Below are positions 7,746 to 15,857 of a stretch of 64,000 nt of DNA, in pieces. A model generated the notes under the pieces. That model was not told the origin of the DNA and made no database searches. It saw nothing but the letters and a program-made list of their open reading frames with translations. This stretch comes from Chitinophagaceae bacterium LGM1. GTDB taxonomy: Bacteria; Bacteroidota; Bacteroidia; Chitinophagales; Chitinophagaceae. Both the position numbers and the translations under genes were made by a program. Position 1 is the first letter of the stretch. The number at the start of each line of letters is the position of its first letter. The stretch is taken from the NCBI GenBank assembly GCA_018604165.1, contig CP075895.1, positions 1,573,501 to 1,637,500 of the forward strand. The letters run 5' to 3'.

Positions 7746-8108
7746 ATGCAATTGATAGAAAGTAATATGAGAAAACCTCACTTCAAAGTCAGATATCGCT
7801 TCTATACTGAACAAGAAGGTGGAAGGAAAACTTTGCCATATCAAGGTTATAGATCAGACTTTTGGTATGAACATCCTGGTGGTCCAAATTATCTATTTGT
7901 GATACGCCCAGAATTTGAAGATGAGAAAGGAGATTTGATATTAGATAGAAACATACCTGTTCTGAGGCAAGGTATAGCAAGAATGCTCATAGCTTTTGAC
8001 GAAAAAGTACCGTATCACAAAGAACATTTAAAACTAAATACTATTTGCTATTTTATGGAAGGTCCCCATAGGGTAGCAGTATGTGAAGTAATAGAGTTGA
8101 TGTTTTAA
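7746..8108 (+). CDS. Free-standing EF-Tu domain III-like protein
   Basis: A 120-residue protein that resembles only the third (C-terminal beta-barrel) domain of elongation factor Tu. EF-Tu domain III carries EGGR-x-x-P-x-x-x-GYRPQF; here TEQEGGRKTLPYQGYRSDF occupies residues 21-39. The end also matches in pattern: a strand around residues 87-95, then FMEGPHRVAVCEVIELM at the place of the EF-Tu FAIREGGRTVGAGVV strands. There is no GTPase domain or domain II. In EF-Tu this domain contacts tRNA and EF-Ts; the role of the isolated domain is not known to me. Met8 (7767) is an alternative start. The gene is flanked by 14-bp inverted repeats and sits within the outer repeat pair. Confidence 0.75.
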   Translation: MQLIESNMRKPHFKVRYRFYTEQEGGRKTLPYQGYRSDFWYEHPGGPNYLFVIRPEFEDEKGDLILDRNIPVLRQGIARMLIAFDEKVPYHKEHLKLNTICYFMEGPHRVAVCEVIELMF

Positions 8109-8118
8109 TAATCCCTTT

Positions 8119-8132
8119 TCTCGTCCCCGTTT
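8119..8132 (-). repeat. 14-bp inverted repeat, right of the EF-Tu domain III-like gene
   Basis: TCTCGTCCCCGTTT, exact reverse complement of 7691-7704. A CCAATG/CATTGG inverted repeat follows at once (8133-8150). Confidence 0.8.
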
Positions 8133-8185
8133 CCAATGAGGATACATTGGCATACTTTCTCTGACACAAATACTAAAAAATACGT

Positions 8186-8224
8186 TTTTAAAAACAAAAG
8201 TGTTCCGTTCCGCGGAACGGAACA
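8186..8224 (-). repeat. Outer inverted repeat, right copy; probable mutS2 terminator
   Basis: The palindrome at 8201-8224 is identical over 24 bp to 7159-7182. Read on the minus strand it lies three bases after the mutS2 stop codon and is followed by CTTTTGTTTTTAAAA, so it forms a strong stem with a U-run and probably ends mutS2 transcription. Confidence 0.8.
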
Positions 8225-8227
8225 GAG

Positions 8228-10348
8228 TTATTTTTTCTTTTTGCCCTGTGGTTGTTCTTTCTTTTTCACTACTACCCATTCATCTATACTTACGTTAAAG
8301 GGCATTTGTCCTATCTGCACAATGGCTTTTTTGCCGCGTAGCTCTGTGAGCCTGCCTACCTGGTGGTTGTCTTTATTGCGTACCGTATCGCCCACTTTGG
8401 CATCGCCACCTACTACATCGTAGTTTTTGTCGGCTTTCTTTGCCATAGCGGTGTTGGCGGCTATCTGCCTGCGTTTAAAGAGTACATTCTCTGCCGCCGC
8501 TATTACTTCGCCTTTATTGTCTGCCTTCTTCCAGTCGGTTATTATCTGTTTAAACTTGCGCTCCATATCGCGCAGGTAGTCCAGTTCTTCTTTCTTTATT
8601 TTGTTTTGCAGGCGCAGGGTGTTGTATTGCTGTTCTTTCTTTTCCTTATCTATCAGCTCGCCAAATTCTTTTTCCAACTCTTTATTCTTTTTCAGCAGGC
8701 GGTCTATTTCTTTTTCTTTGCTGCTCAATTTTTGGCTTTGCTGCTCGGTTTGGTGCAGCATCTTATCCAGCTTAAAGTGTCCGCGCTCTGTCAGTTGTTT
8801 GGCACGCTCTATAATATGCGGTGGCAACCCGCTACGCTGTGCTATGGCAAATGTATAAGAGCTACCCGGCTTGCCTACCGTCAGTTGGTAGAGTGGCTCC
8901 AGTTTGTCTTCGTCAAAAGCCATAGCCCCGTTAAAGATGCCCTGCACTTTGCCTGCCATTACTTTCAGGTTCAGGTAGTGTGTGGTGATGATGCCCATAG
9001 CATGGCGTTTGGCAAGCTCTTCAACAATAGCCTCTGCAAATGCACCACCCAAGTTGGGGTCTGAACCGCTACCCAGCTCGTCTATAAAAAACAAGGTCTT
9101 GCCATTGGCAAAATCCATAAAGTATTTCATATCGCGCAGGTGCGCGCTGTAGGTACTTAGCTCATGCTCTATGCTTTGCGTATCGCCGATGTGTATCATC
9201 ATCTGCTTGAAGATGCCCACCTCGCTATCGGGGCTGGCAGGTATCAGCAGTCCTGCCTGTGTCATCAGTTGCAGCAGCCCTACGGTTTTCATAGATACGG
9301 TTTTGCCACCCGCGTTGGGGCCGCTTATTATCAGTATGCGTTTGTTTTTATCCAGCGATATATATAATGGTATGGTGGGCTTGCCCTCTCTGTTATTGTG
9401 CAGCAGCAGCAGGGGGTGGGTGGCTTTTATCAGTTCTATATGCGGGTGCGGGCTGAGGCGTGGCATATCTGCCTGCATATCCATAGCCAGCAGTGCTTTT
9501 GCGCGGATGAAGTCGTAGATACCACAAAGGTGATAATACCCATCCAACTGCGGATGCCAGCCACTGAGGGTAGCGGTGGTTTGTGCCAGTATGCGGTGTA
9601 TTTCCCTTGCCTCTGCACGCTCCAGCGATGCTACTTCGTTATTCAGTTCAATCGTTTCTTCGGGTTCTATGAACACGGTGCGTTGCGTGTCGCTTTCGCC
9701 GTGGTGTATGCCTTTTACAATGCGCTTATGCTCTGCAAACACAGCTACTACACGCCTGCCATTCAAAAATCCCTCTGCAATATCTGCCAGATACCCTTGC
9801 TTGTTCAGCTTGCGTAGTACGCTTTCAAACAGCTTGCGCAGCTCTTGCCTGCGGTGTGCCAGTTCGGTGCGTATGCTCATCAACTCTCGCGATGCATTAT
9901 CGCGCACATGCCCCATCTCATCTACAACGGTGTTGATGGTGTCAGTTATTTGTTTTTCGTACTGTATTTTATCTGCCAGCGAGCGCAGGTTAGTAAACAA
10001 CCCCTCGTGGTTTTTAAACCAGTTCAGTATATCGCGTATATTCAGTGCCAGTTGCTGAAAAGCTAATAGTTGCTCGCCGCTAAGTACCGCACCGGGTAGG
10101 GATAGTAGTTTCAGTTCTTTTTCTACATTGCGGGTAAAGTCGTTCGGGAAATAATCGCCACTCATCAGTACCGACTTGTACTCGCGTGTTTGCACCAACG
10201 CCCTCTCTACATATTCTATACGGGTATGGAAACGCAGGTTATCCACCCGTTCGCGGGCGGTATCGGTGCGGCATTTCAATTTCAGTAATTGGGCTACCTT
10301 ACTAAACTCCAAAGCATCTGCAGCGTGTGCAGGGTACAAAAGCATCAT
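8228..10348 (-). CDS. mutS2: MutS2-family ATPase lacking the Smr domain
   Basis: A 706-residue MutS homologue of the MutS2 branch, which lacks the mismatch-recognition domains of MutS1 and acts in recombination control or ribosome rescue in the species studied. The core and clamp regions occupy residues 1-320; Walker A is SGPNAGGKT near residue 343 and Walker B is LFFIDELGSGSD near 424. A long coiled coil rich in Lys and Glu follows (about 530-620), then a KOW-like beta segment ending EWVVV. Full-length MutS2 continues with a roughly 80-residue Smr nuclease domain; here the protein stops after a lysine-rich tail, three bases before a repeat. This may be natural for the lineage or the result of truncation by the repeat insertion. 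Confidence 0.92.
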   Translation of the reverse strand: MMLLYPAHAADALEFSKVAQLLKLKCRTDTARERVDNLRFHTRIEYVERALVQTREYKSVLMSGDYFPNDFTRNVEKELKLLSLPGAVLSGEQLLAFQQLALNIRDILNWFKNHEGLFTNLRSLADKIQYEKQITDTINTVVDEMGHVRDNASRELMSIRTELAHRRQELRKLFESVLRKLNKQGYLADIAEGFLNGRRVVAVFAEHKRIVKGIHHGESDTQRTVFIEPEETIELNNEVASLERAEAREIHRILAQTTATLSGWHPQLDGYYHLCGIYDFIRAKALLAMDMQADMPRLSPHPHIELIKATHPLLLLHNNREGKPTIPLYISLDKNKRILIISGPNAGGKTVSMKTVGLLQLMTQAGLLIPASPDSEVGIFKQMMIHIGDTQSIEHELSTYSAHLRDMKYFMDFANGKTLFFIDELGSGSDPNLGGAFAEAIVEELAKRHAMGIITTHYLNLKVMAGKVQGIFNGAMAFDEDKLEPLYQLTVGKPGSSYTFAIAQRSGLPPHIIERAKQLTERGHFKLDKMLHQTEQQSQKLSSKEKEIDRLLKKNKELEKEFGELIDKEKKEQQYNTLRLQNKIKKEELDYLRDMERKFKQIITDWKKADNKGEVIAAAENVLFKRRQIAANTAMAKKADKNYDVVGGDAKVGDTVRNKDNHQVGRLTELRGKKAIVQIGQMPFNVSIDEWVVVKKKEQPQGKKKK

Positions 10349-10397
10349 ATCATCTACCGGAAAAAGGTATGCAAAGGTAGGGATATGGGGGATTTAA

Positions 10398-10730
10398 TTA
10401 TTGTATGACTGTAGCACCTGCTTGTAAGCCGCTTTGCAAAACAGCTTTAATAGCTGGCACTAAAGTCTTCAAAGTATGGTAGGTGTTGTCTGTTGCGTCC
10501 AATACTATTACAGGTATCGGGTATTTGTTGAAGTTTTGTTGATATTGTAAATTCTTATCGAACGTTAGTAATGCTTCAAAGTTTTCTTCCGTCATAGCAC
10601 GCATCAATGCTCCATTTTTCATACTGTTCCAACCCATATCTGCAACAGTATAGACATTATGTTCGGGGAAGTCGTTTTTTAATCGTTTTGGCAGATTTTC
10701 GTCAAGCAGTAGTTTCATAGAGTTGTTCAA
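10398..10730 (-). CDS. DUF5615 PIN-like toxin candidate
   Basis: A 110-residue PIN-like domain protein. The N-terminal strand LLLDENLP with the first catalytic aspartate, and ALLTFDKN in the middle with the second, are the typical DUF5615 pattern. Met5 (codon at 10718, MKLLLDENLP) is the more usual start. It overlaps the end of the upstream DUF433 gene by 13-29 bp depending on the start, implying translational coupling. DUF433-DUF5615 pairs are predicted toxin-antitoxin modules with RNase-like toxins. It lies between mutS2 and the antitoxin on the same strand. Confidence 0.85.
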   Translation of the reverse strand: MNNSMKLLLDENLPKRLKNDFPEHNVYTVADMGWNSMKNGALMRAMTEENFEALLTFDKNLQYQQNFNKYPIPVIVLDATDNTYHTLKTLVPAIKAVLQSGLQAGATVIQ

Positions 10731-10971
10731 TGTTACGGGCAGTAAATATCTTTTCTGCCATTTCCAATACCGCTACCGCCTGTGAATGTGTTACAGAAGG
10801 GAAATCTTCCAAAAATTCATCTAAAGCCAATCCTTTTTCAAGATGCGCAAATAGGGTAGTAACTGGTACACGCGTCCCTTTAAAAACAGGTTGTCCGTTT
10901 TGTATCTCTGCATCAATGGTTATATAATCGCGTACACTTGCCATATCAACAAATTTAATACTTTCTGCCAA
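10702..10971 (-). CDS. DUF433 antitoxin candidate
   Basis: An 89-residue DUF433 protein with the family hallmark G-x-P-V-[F]-KGTRVPV (residues 26-36) and a C-terminal helix-turn-helix-like region (SVTHSQAVAVLEMAEK). DUF433 proteins are small winged or helical DNA-binding proteins, thought to serve as the antitoxin and autoregulator of PIN-like DUF5615 toxins. It comes first in the two-gene unit and overlaps its partner, as usual for antitoxins. Divergent from the DUF4175 gene (75-bp gap), which should contain both promoters. Confidence 0.85.
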   Translation of the reverse strand: MAESIKFVDMASVRDYITIDAEIQNGQPVFKGTRVPVTTLFAHLEKGLALDEFLEDFPSVTHSQAVAVLEMAEKIFTARNIEQLYETTA

Positions 10972-11046
10972 TATGCTGTTACGGGGTGATTTTTAAGATT
11001 TATGAAACATTTATTTCCGTTATATTGCATATAGCGGAGCCAGTTT

Positions 11047-14000
11047 ATGAACAATTACGAGCAGTTAATAACACGATTAGACGTATTCATCAGGAAGTAT
11101 TATGCCAACCAACTGCTGCGTGGTTCTCTTATCTTATTAATATGCCTGTTGGCTTATTTCCTCACCGTATCGGTAGGGGAGTATTACCTGTACCTGCCTG
11201 TATGGGCAAAGCTCAGCGTTGTTTCTTTATTCATCATTGCGGGGTTGAGCGCATTGGTGGTGTGGGTAGCTATACCATTGTCTAAAATGGCAAAGCTGGG
11301 CAAACAAATAAGCCACGAGCAGGCTGCTGTGATAGTAGGCAAACACTTTCCCGAAGTGAGCGACAAACTGCTGAATATACTGCAACTACGCCACCATGCA
11401 GATAGCCACGAGAGCCGTACACTGGCACTTGCCAGTATAGGCCAAAAAGCAGCACAACTATCGGTAGTGCCGTTTGCCAATGCAATAGACCTGCGCAAAA
11501 ACAAAAGATACCTGCCATACCTCTTACCACTTGTATTGGTAATGGTGTTTATACTCATAGCCGCACCGAGTGTGTTCTCTGATGCTACCGAGCGATTGCT
11601 GCAACCTACTAAAACGTTTGAGAAACCCGCACCATTCCGCTTTGTAGTAAAGAATACAAAACTGCAAGCCATTCGCGGGGCAGACTATGTATTGCAAGTA
11701 AGTGTTGAGGGTGATGCCTTGCCAAGCGATATGTATATAGATATGGGCAGCGACAGGCTATCTATGCAGTCAACCGGTAAAAATACGTTTCAATATACTT
11801 TTCGCAATGTTACAGAGCCTGTAAGTTTTCGCTTGTATGCGGCAGGGTTTTATTCACAGCCCTACGCCATCAGCGTAGCACAAAAACCCGTACTGAAATC
11901 CTTTAACGTAAAAATAGACTACCCAGACTATACAGGCCGTAAAGACGAGCTACGTACCAGCATGGGCGATGTTACCATACCCGTAGGTACACACATCAGT
12001 TGGGTTTTTATAGCGGAACATACAGACGAGGCGTTTATACAATTCAGCAACGGGCAGCCTATAAAATTAGTGAATCAGGCTACCATGTTTGGCTCACAGT
12101 TCAGGTTTATGAACGATACAGCCTACACCATATCGCTGCGCAACAAGGCTACCAATATTACAGACAGCTTTAAGTACAGCGTACGTGTAATACCTGACGA
12201 ACACCCTGTAATACAAATGCAGGAATACAGAGATACGGTATCGGGCAAGCAGATATTACTAACAGGTACAGCAGGTGATGATTATGGTGTGAGCAAAGTA
12301 TTGTTTCACTACAACCTGAGCAATGCACAAAACCAGCCTATTGCCAACAAGAGCATTACACTACCTGTATCAGGTGGTTCGCTTGCATCGTTTCAGTATT
12401 ATTTTGATGTTGAGCCATTGAAACTGCAACCGGGGCAGAAACTGCAATACTACATAGAGGCTTGGGATAATGATGGTGTACACGGTGCTAAAGCTACCCG
12501 TAGTGAGGTGCGCTCTTTTAATATGTACGATGCAGAGCAGATAGACTCTGCCATCAATGCTAATGCAGAGCAGATAAATGCAGGGCTAAGCAACAGCAGC
12601 GACCAAACTAAAGAAATACAAAACGAATACAAAGACCTGCAAAGCAAACTGCTGGAAAGCAGCGATATGGGTTTTGAACAGAAGCAAAGCCTGCAACAAC
12701 TATCGAACATGCAGCAGCAGTTGAAGAACCAACTGGAAGCAGTGAAGAAACGCCTTGATGAACAAGTGCAACAAAGCCAGCAGAAACCCTACAGCGAAGA
12801 CCTGAAAGAAAAACAACAGGAACTGCAAAAGCAGATGGATAACCTGCTGAATAAAGAACTGCGTGAGCAGATGAAGAAGCTGCAAGAACTGATGCAACGC
12901 CTGAACAAAGACAATGCGTTTGAAGCCATGAAGCAACTGGAGCAAGAGAACAAACTCTTTAACATGGACCTGAAGCGTATGCAGGAGTTGATGAAGAAAA
13001 TGGAAATGCAGATGCGCATGGAAGACCTTGCCAACAAAATGGAAAAGCTGGCAGAAAAGCAACTCGACCTGAAAGCACAAACAGATAAGGCAGATAAAAC
13101 AGAAAAGCAGGCAGGCGAAAAGAACAATCCCAACGCCAACGGTGGCAAGAAAGACAACCAACAACTTGCCAAAGAACAGGATGCATTGAAGAAAGAATTG
13201 GAAGAAACAATGAAGGAAGAGATGAAGCAGATGGAAGAACTGAACAAGGAAATGCAGCAACAGCAGGACGTAGGTAAAGAGAAAGACAAAGCCGAAGATG
13301 CCCAACAGGATATGCAGGATAGCAAACAACAATTGGAGCAGGGGCAGAAAGGTTCATCGAGCAAGTCGCAAAGCCAGGCAGCACAAAACCTGCAATCTAT
13401 GGCGCAAAGCCTGCGTGCAGGTGCTGGTGGTATGAATGCCATGCAGCTGAAAAAAGATATACGCGCTGTAAGGCAGATACTCACCAACCTTGTACGCTTG
13501 TCATTCGACCAAGAGCAGTTAATGAAAAAAGTGCAGGTGACAAACGCTACCAGCCAAGTCTATTTTACCAATCTGCAAGAACAGAAACGCTTACATGCCA
13601 ACTCTCGTATGATACGTGATAGCCTGTACGACCTTAGTAAGAGCCTCTTCAAACTCGCGCCTACTATTAATAAAGAAACTACAGAGTTGGAAAAGAATAT
13701 AGCTTCATCTATTTCATTAATGGAAAAACGCAGGCGGGAAGATGCTATGGCAAAACAGCAATATGCCATGATGCATACCAACAACCTTGCCCTGATGCTG
13801 AATGAAGTATTAGCCAACCTGATGCAGCAGCAAAACCAAAGCCAATCACAATCTGGCCAGCAAGGGCAGTGCGAGCGCCCCGGTGGTAAAACACCTAAGC
13901 CGGGTATGGGCAAACAGCTCAGCGACATCATTACCAAACAACAGCAGTTGGGCAACGCCATGCAGCAGATGCAAAATGCCAAGCAACAAAGAGAAGGGCA

Positions 14001-14502
14001 GCAGGGGCAGGAATCGAAAGATGGCAAACCACAGAATGCACAAAGCCAGCCACAGCAACAGGGTGAATATGGTAATGCACAGCAACTGGCACAGATGGCA
14101 CAGCAACAGGCAGCCATACGCAGGCAGCTACAGCAACTAAACAGCCTGCTCAACAGTCAGGGTATGGGCAGTGCCAAAGAACTGAAAGAGATACAGGAGA
14201 AGATGGATAAGACGGAAACGGAACTGGTAAACAAACGTATGAGTGCAGAGATGATAATGCGCCAAAAGGAAATACTGACTAAACTGCTACAGGCAGAGAA
14301 ATCGCTCCGCGAGCAGGAACAGGATGATAAACGCTCATCGCGCAGTGCAGATGACATTAGCAAGCCCGTACCTGCCGAACTGCAACGATACATCAATGAC
14401 AATAAACAATTAAACGAACAATATAAGACTACCCCTGCTCAACTGAAACCTTATTATAAAAATATGGTGCAGCAGTATTATCAGTCTATAGGAAGTAAAT
14501 AA
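11047..14502 (+). CDS. DUF4175 family membrane-anchored coiled-coil protein
   Basis: A 1151-residue protein. Two transmembrane helices lie at about residues 24-46 and 54-78 and a third at about 156-176; a beta-rich, Ig-like periplasmic part (about 195-500) follows. From about residue 505 to the end the sequence is extremely rich in Gln, Lys, Glu and Met and predicted to be long coiled coil, with low-complexity Q/S/G blocks near 930-1020. This layout is typical of Bacteroidota DUF4175 proteins, whose function is unestablished. The Gln-rich repeats create many long open frames in the other five frames; none is a gene. No evident operon partner. Confidence 0.85.
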   Translation: MNNYEQLITRLDVFIRKYYANQLLRGSLILLICLLAYFLTVSVGEYYLYLPVWAKLSVVSLFIIAGLSALVVWVAIPLSKMAKLGKQISHEQAAVIVGKHFPEVSDKLLNILQLRHHADSHESRTLALASIGQKAAQLSVVPFANAIDLRKNKRYLPYLLPLVLVMVFILIAAPSVFSDATERLLQPTKTFEKPAPFRFVVKNTKLQAIRGADYVLQVSVEGDALPSDMYIDMGSDRLSMQSTGKNTFQYTFRNVTEPVSFRLYAAGFYSQPYAISVAQKPVLKSFNVKIDYPDYTGRKDELRTSMGDVTIPVGTHISWVFIAEHTDEAFIQFSNGQPIKLVNQATMFGSQFRFMNDTAYTISLRNKATNITDSFKYSVRVIPDEHPVIQMQEYRDTVSGKQILLTGTAGDDYGVSKVLFHYNLSNAQNQPIANKSITLPVSGGSLASFQYYFDVEPLKLQPGQKLQYYIEAWDNDGVHGAKATRSEVRSFNMYDAEQIDSAINANAEQINAGLSNSSDQTKEIQNEYKDLQSKLLESSDMGFEQKQSLQQLSNMQQQLKNQLEAVKKRLDEQVQQSQQKPYSEDLKEKQQELQKQMDNLLNKELREQMKKLQELMQRLNKDNAFEAMKQLEQENKLFNMDLKRMQELMKKMEMQMRMEDLANKMEKLAEKQLDLKAQTDKADKTEKQAGEKNNPNANGGKKDNQQLAKEQDALKKELEETMKEEMKQMEELNKEMQQQQDVGKEKDKAEDAQQDMQDSKQQLEQGQKGSSSKSQSQAAQNLQSMAQSLRAGAGGMNAMQLKKDIRAVRQILTNLVRLSFDQEQLMKKVQVTNATSQVYFTNLQEQKRLHANSRMIRDSLYDLSKSLFKLAPTINKETTELEKNIASSISLMEKRRREDAMAKQQYAMMHTNNLALMLNEVLANLMQQQNQSQSQSGQQGQCERPGGKTPKPGMGKQLSDIITKQQQLGNAMQQMQNAKQQREGQQGQESKDGKPQNAQSQPQQQGEYGNAQQLAQMAQQQAAIRRQLQQLNSLLNSQGMGSAKELKEIQEKMDKTETELVNKRMSAEMIMRQKEILTKLLQAEKSLREQEQDDKRSSRSADDISKPVPAELQRYINDNKQLNEQYKTTPAQLKPYYKNMVQQYYQSIGSK

Positions 14503-14597
14503 TATAATGATTTGTTTTGTCATTTACAAGCCTTGTAACCAACCATTTTTACATTTTTGTGAGTAACATAAAAGCAAGTAATTTTTACTTTTAACTT

Positions 14598-14629
14598 ATT
14601 GACAATCAATTAATTGTATTATATTTTTG
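14598..14629 (+). promoter_or_regulatory. Probable promoter for the 14743 membrane protein
   Basis: TATTTTTG at 14622-14629 fits TAnnTTTG; ATTG at 14598-14601 is the -33 element with 20 bp between. It predicts a leader of about 110 nt, long for this window. Confidence 0.55.
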
Positions 14630-14742
14630 GCATAGTTTTTGAACACATTAAAAAAGCAGCACAAATTTTAATGCACCGCATATTGTAGCAGCTAAATAAT
14701 GTGCTTAACTTTCATTTAAACAAATTGATTAACTAAAAATTA

Positions 14743-15216
14743 GTGCCTATGATATTCTCACGTACTTACCGGTATCAATCGTCAATGCGTCCGGATGATA
14801 TTAAAGTTCGCCTGCTGGGCAAGCATGTAAAGGTGCATAACATGGATTTTGAAGTTTCTGAAAAAGACCGCGTGATAAGGGTTATCCCTCATGCAGAACA
14901 GGAAAACGAAATCAAGACATTGCCTATTACACATATAGAGTTGAATAACAAGGGGGACAAGACACAAATTGTCATCAGCTCTAAAATGAGAAAAATTGAC
15001 TCAGGCGGACCATTACTCATCGTGATATTCTGCCTGTTTTTATTTATAGCTACTATCGTTACGTTTACGGTAGGTAAAGACCTGCAGGTATATACTTATA
15101 CATTCGGCATTATCGGTGTCAGCATCTTTGCCATCTTCTGGATGCGCATGGAAAGAGGATACTTTGATTATGTCCGCAAAATAAGGGACTATATTAAAAA
15201 CCAAAGTGTGGCATAA
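14743..15216 (+). CDS. Hypothetical two-helix membrane protein
   Basis: A 157-residue protein with a soluble N-terminal part (residues 1-85, hydrophilic, mixed alpha/beta) followed by two transmembrane helices at about 89-109 and 116-137 and a short basic tail. The ATG at 14749 (Met3 of the drawn frame) is an equally good start. No family recognised. The stop codon falls inside the loop of its own terminator. Its long leader and separate promoter suggest a single-gene unit. Confidence 0.7.
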   Translation: MPMIFSRTYRYQSSMRPDDIKVRLLGKHVKVHNMDFEVSEKDRVIRVIPHAEQENEIKTLPITHIELNNKGDKTQIVISSKMRKIDSGGPLLIVIFCLFLFIATIVTFTVGKDLQVYTYTFGIIGVSIFAIFWMRMERGYFDYVRKIRDYIKNQSVA

Positions 15217-15232
15217 GCCACACTTTGTGTTT
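15203..15232 (+). terminator. Terminator overlapping the end of the coding region
   Basis: AAAGTGTGGC (15203-15212) pairs perfectly with GCCACACTTT (15217-15226) around ATAA, which contains the TAA stop codon at 15214-15216; GTGTTTT follows. The last codons thus double as terminator stem. Confidence 0.85.
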
Positions 15233-15250
15233 TAAAGTATATTGAAGAAG

Positions 15251-15814
15251 CTATTCTATATATGGCTTCAGCGAATCTATCGGTACATCTCCCGTAAATA
15301 TCTTCACCAATTTCCTATCGGGCGAATAGATGTTTATCTGTGGCAGTGCTTTGTAAACAAATGTGCGCGTTATGAAGCCTGCATAATCCAGCCCCACTTT
15401 TATTGAAGGCACTTCAGATACTCTGGTTGTATTCTCAAAAAAATCAACATACTCTTTCATTACACTGTCAGACAATAGGACAATGCTTGTTTTGTTGAAC
15501 AGGTGTATATTCTTTTTCAACAATACAGCCTCTTCCTGGCAATGCCCGCATGTAGGGTTGTACATCATCACAAATACATAGTTTTTCTGGCCTATGTCTT
15601 TATTGGTCATAAACTCACCTGTCAGTTTTGTGCCGTTTACCTTGCGCATCTTTAATGCCGGCATAGGTGCGCCTATTTCTTTATAGTCCACTTTAGCAGT
15701 ATCGGCAGATGCAGTGGTTGCAGCTTGCATTGCTTTGTTTTTCTTCTTTTTCTGTGCGAAACTTATAAAAACACCGCCCATCAGGCAGAGAATGATTAGT
15801 AATTTGCGTTGCAT
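15251..15814 (-). CDS. Exported thioredoxin-like protein (CGHC)
   Basis: A 187-residue protein with a Sec signal peptide (cut predicted after FAQ near residue 21), a lysine-rich linker and a thioredoxin fold. The redox motif CGHC lies at residues 89-92 in NPTCGHCQEEA, and the cis-proline in EVPSIKV. The pattern fits periplasmic TlpA/ResA-like thiol oxidoreductases, which reduce or isomerise exported proteins or c-type cytochromes. A diheme cytochrome c gene is 2 kb away, but the two are not in an operon. Divergent from rarA with a 43-bp gap. Confidence 0.85.
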   Translation of the reverse strand: MQRKLLIILCLMGGVFISFAQKKKKNKAMQAATTASADTAKVDYKEIGAPMPALKMRKVNGTKLTGEFMTNKDIGQKNYVFVMMYNPTCGHCQEEAVLLKKNIHLFNKTSIVLLSDSVMKEYVDFFENTTRVSEVPSIKVGLDYAGFITRTFVYKALPQINIYSPDRKLVKIFTGDVPIDSLKPYIE

Positions 15815-15857
15815 GAGGCGAATTTAGTGAAATACCTTTTAATGAATTGCTAATAAT

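Noticed and set aside
7746-8108. Fragment of a broken tuf gene
   Set aside because: The protein has diverged widely from EF-Tu domain III yet keeps an intact frame and its own start, so it is a separate small gene and not a recent tuf remnant.
6519-8224. CRISPR array
   Set aside because: Repeats are too few, unevenly spaced, and are palindromes or inverted pairs; there are no uniform spacers and no cas genes.
8363-9064. 233-codon frame antisense to mutS2
   Set aside because: Shadow of the mutS2 coiled-coil part; no support of its own.
12700-13487. Several long frames antisense to the DUF4175 gene
   Set aside because: They come from Gln-rich repeats, whose reverse complement codes Leu, Phe and Cys with few stops.
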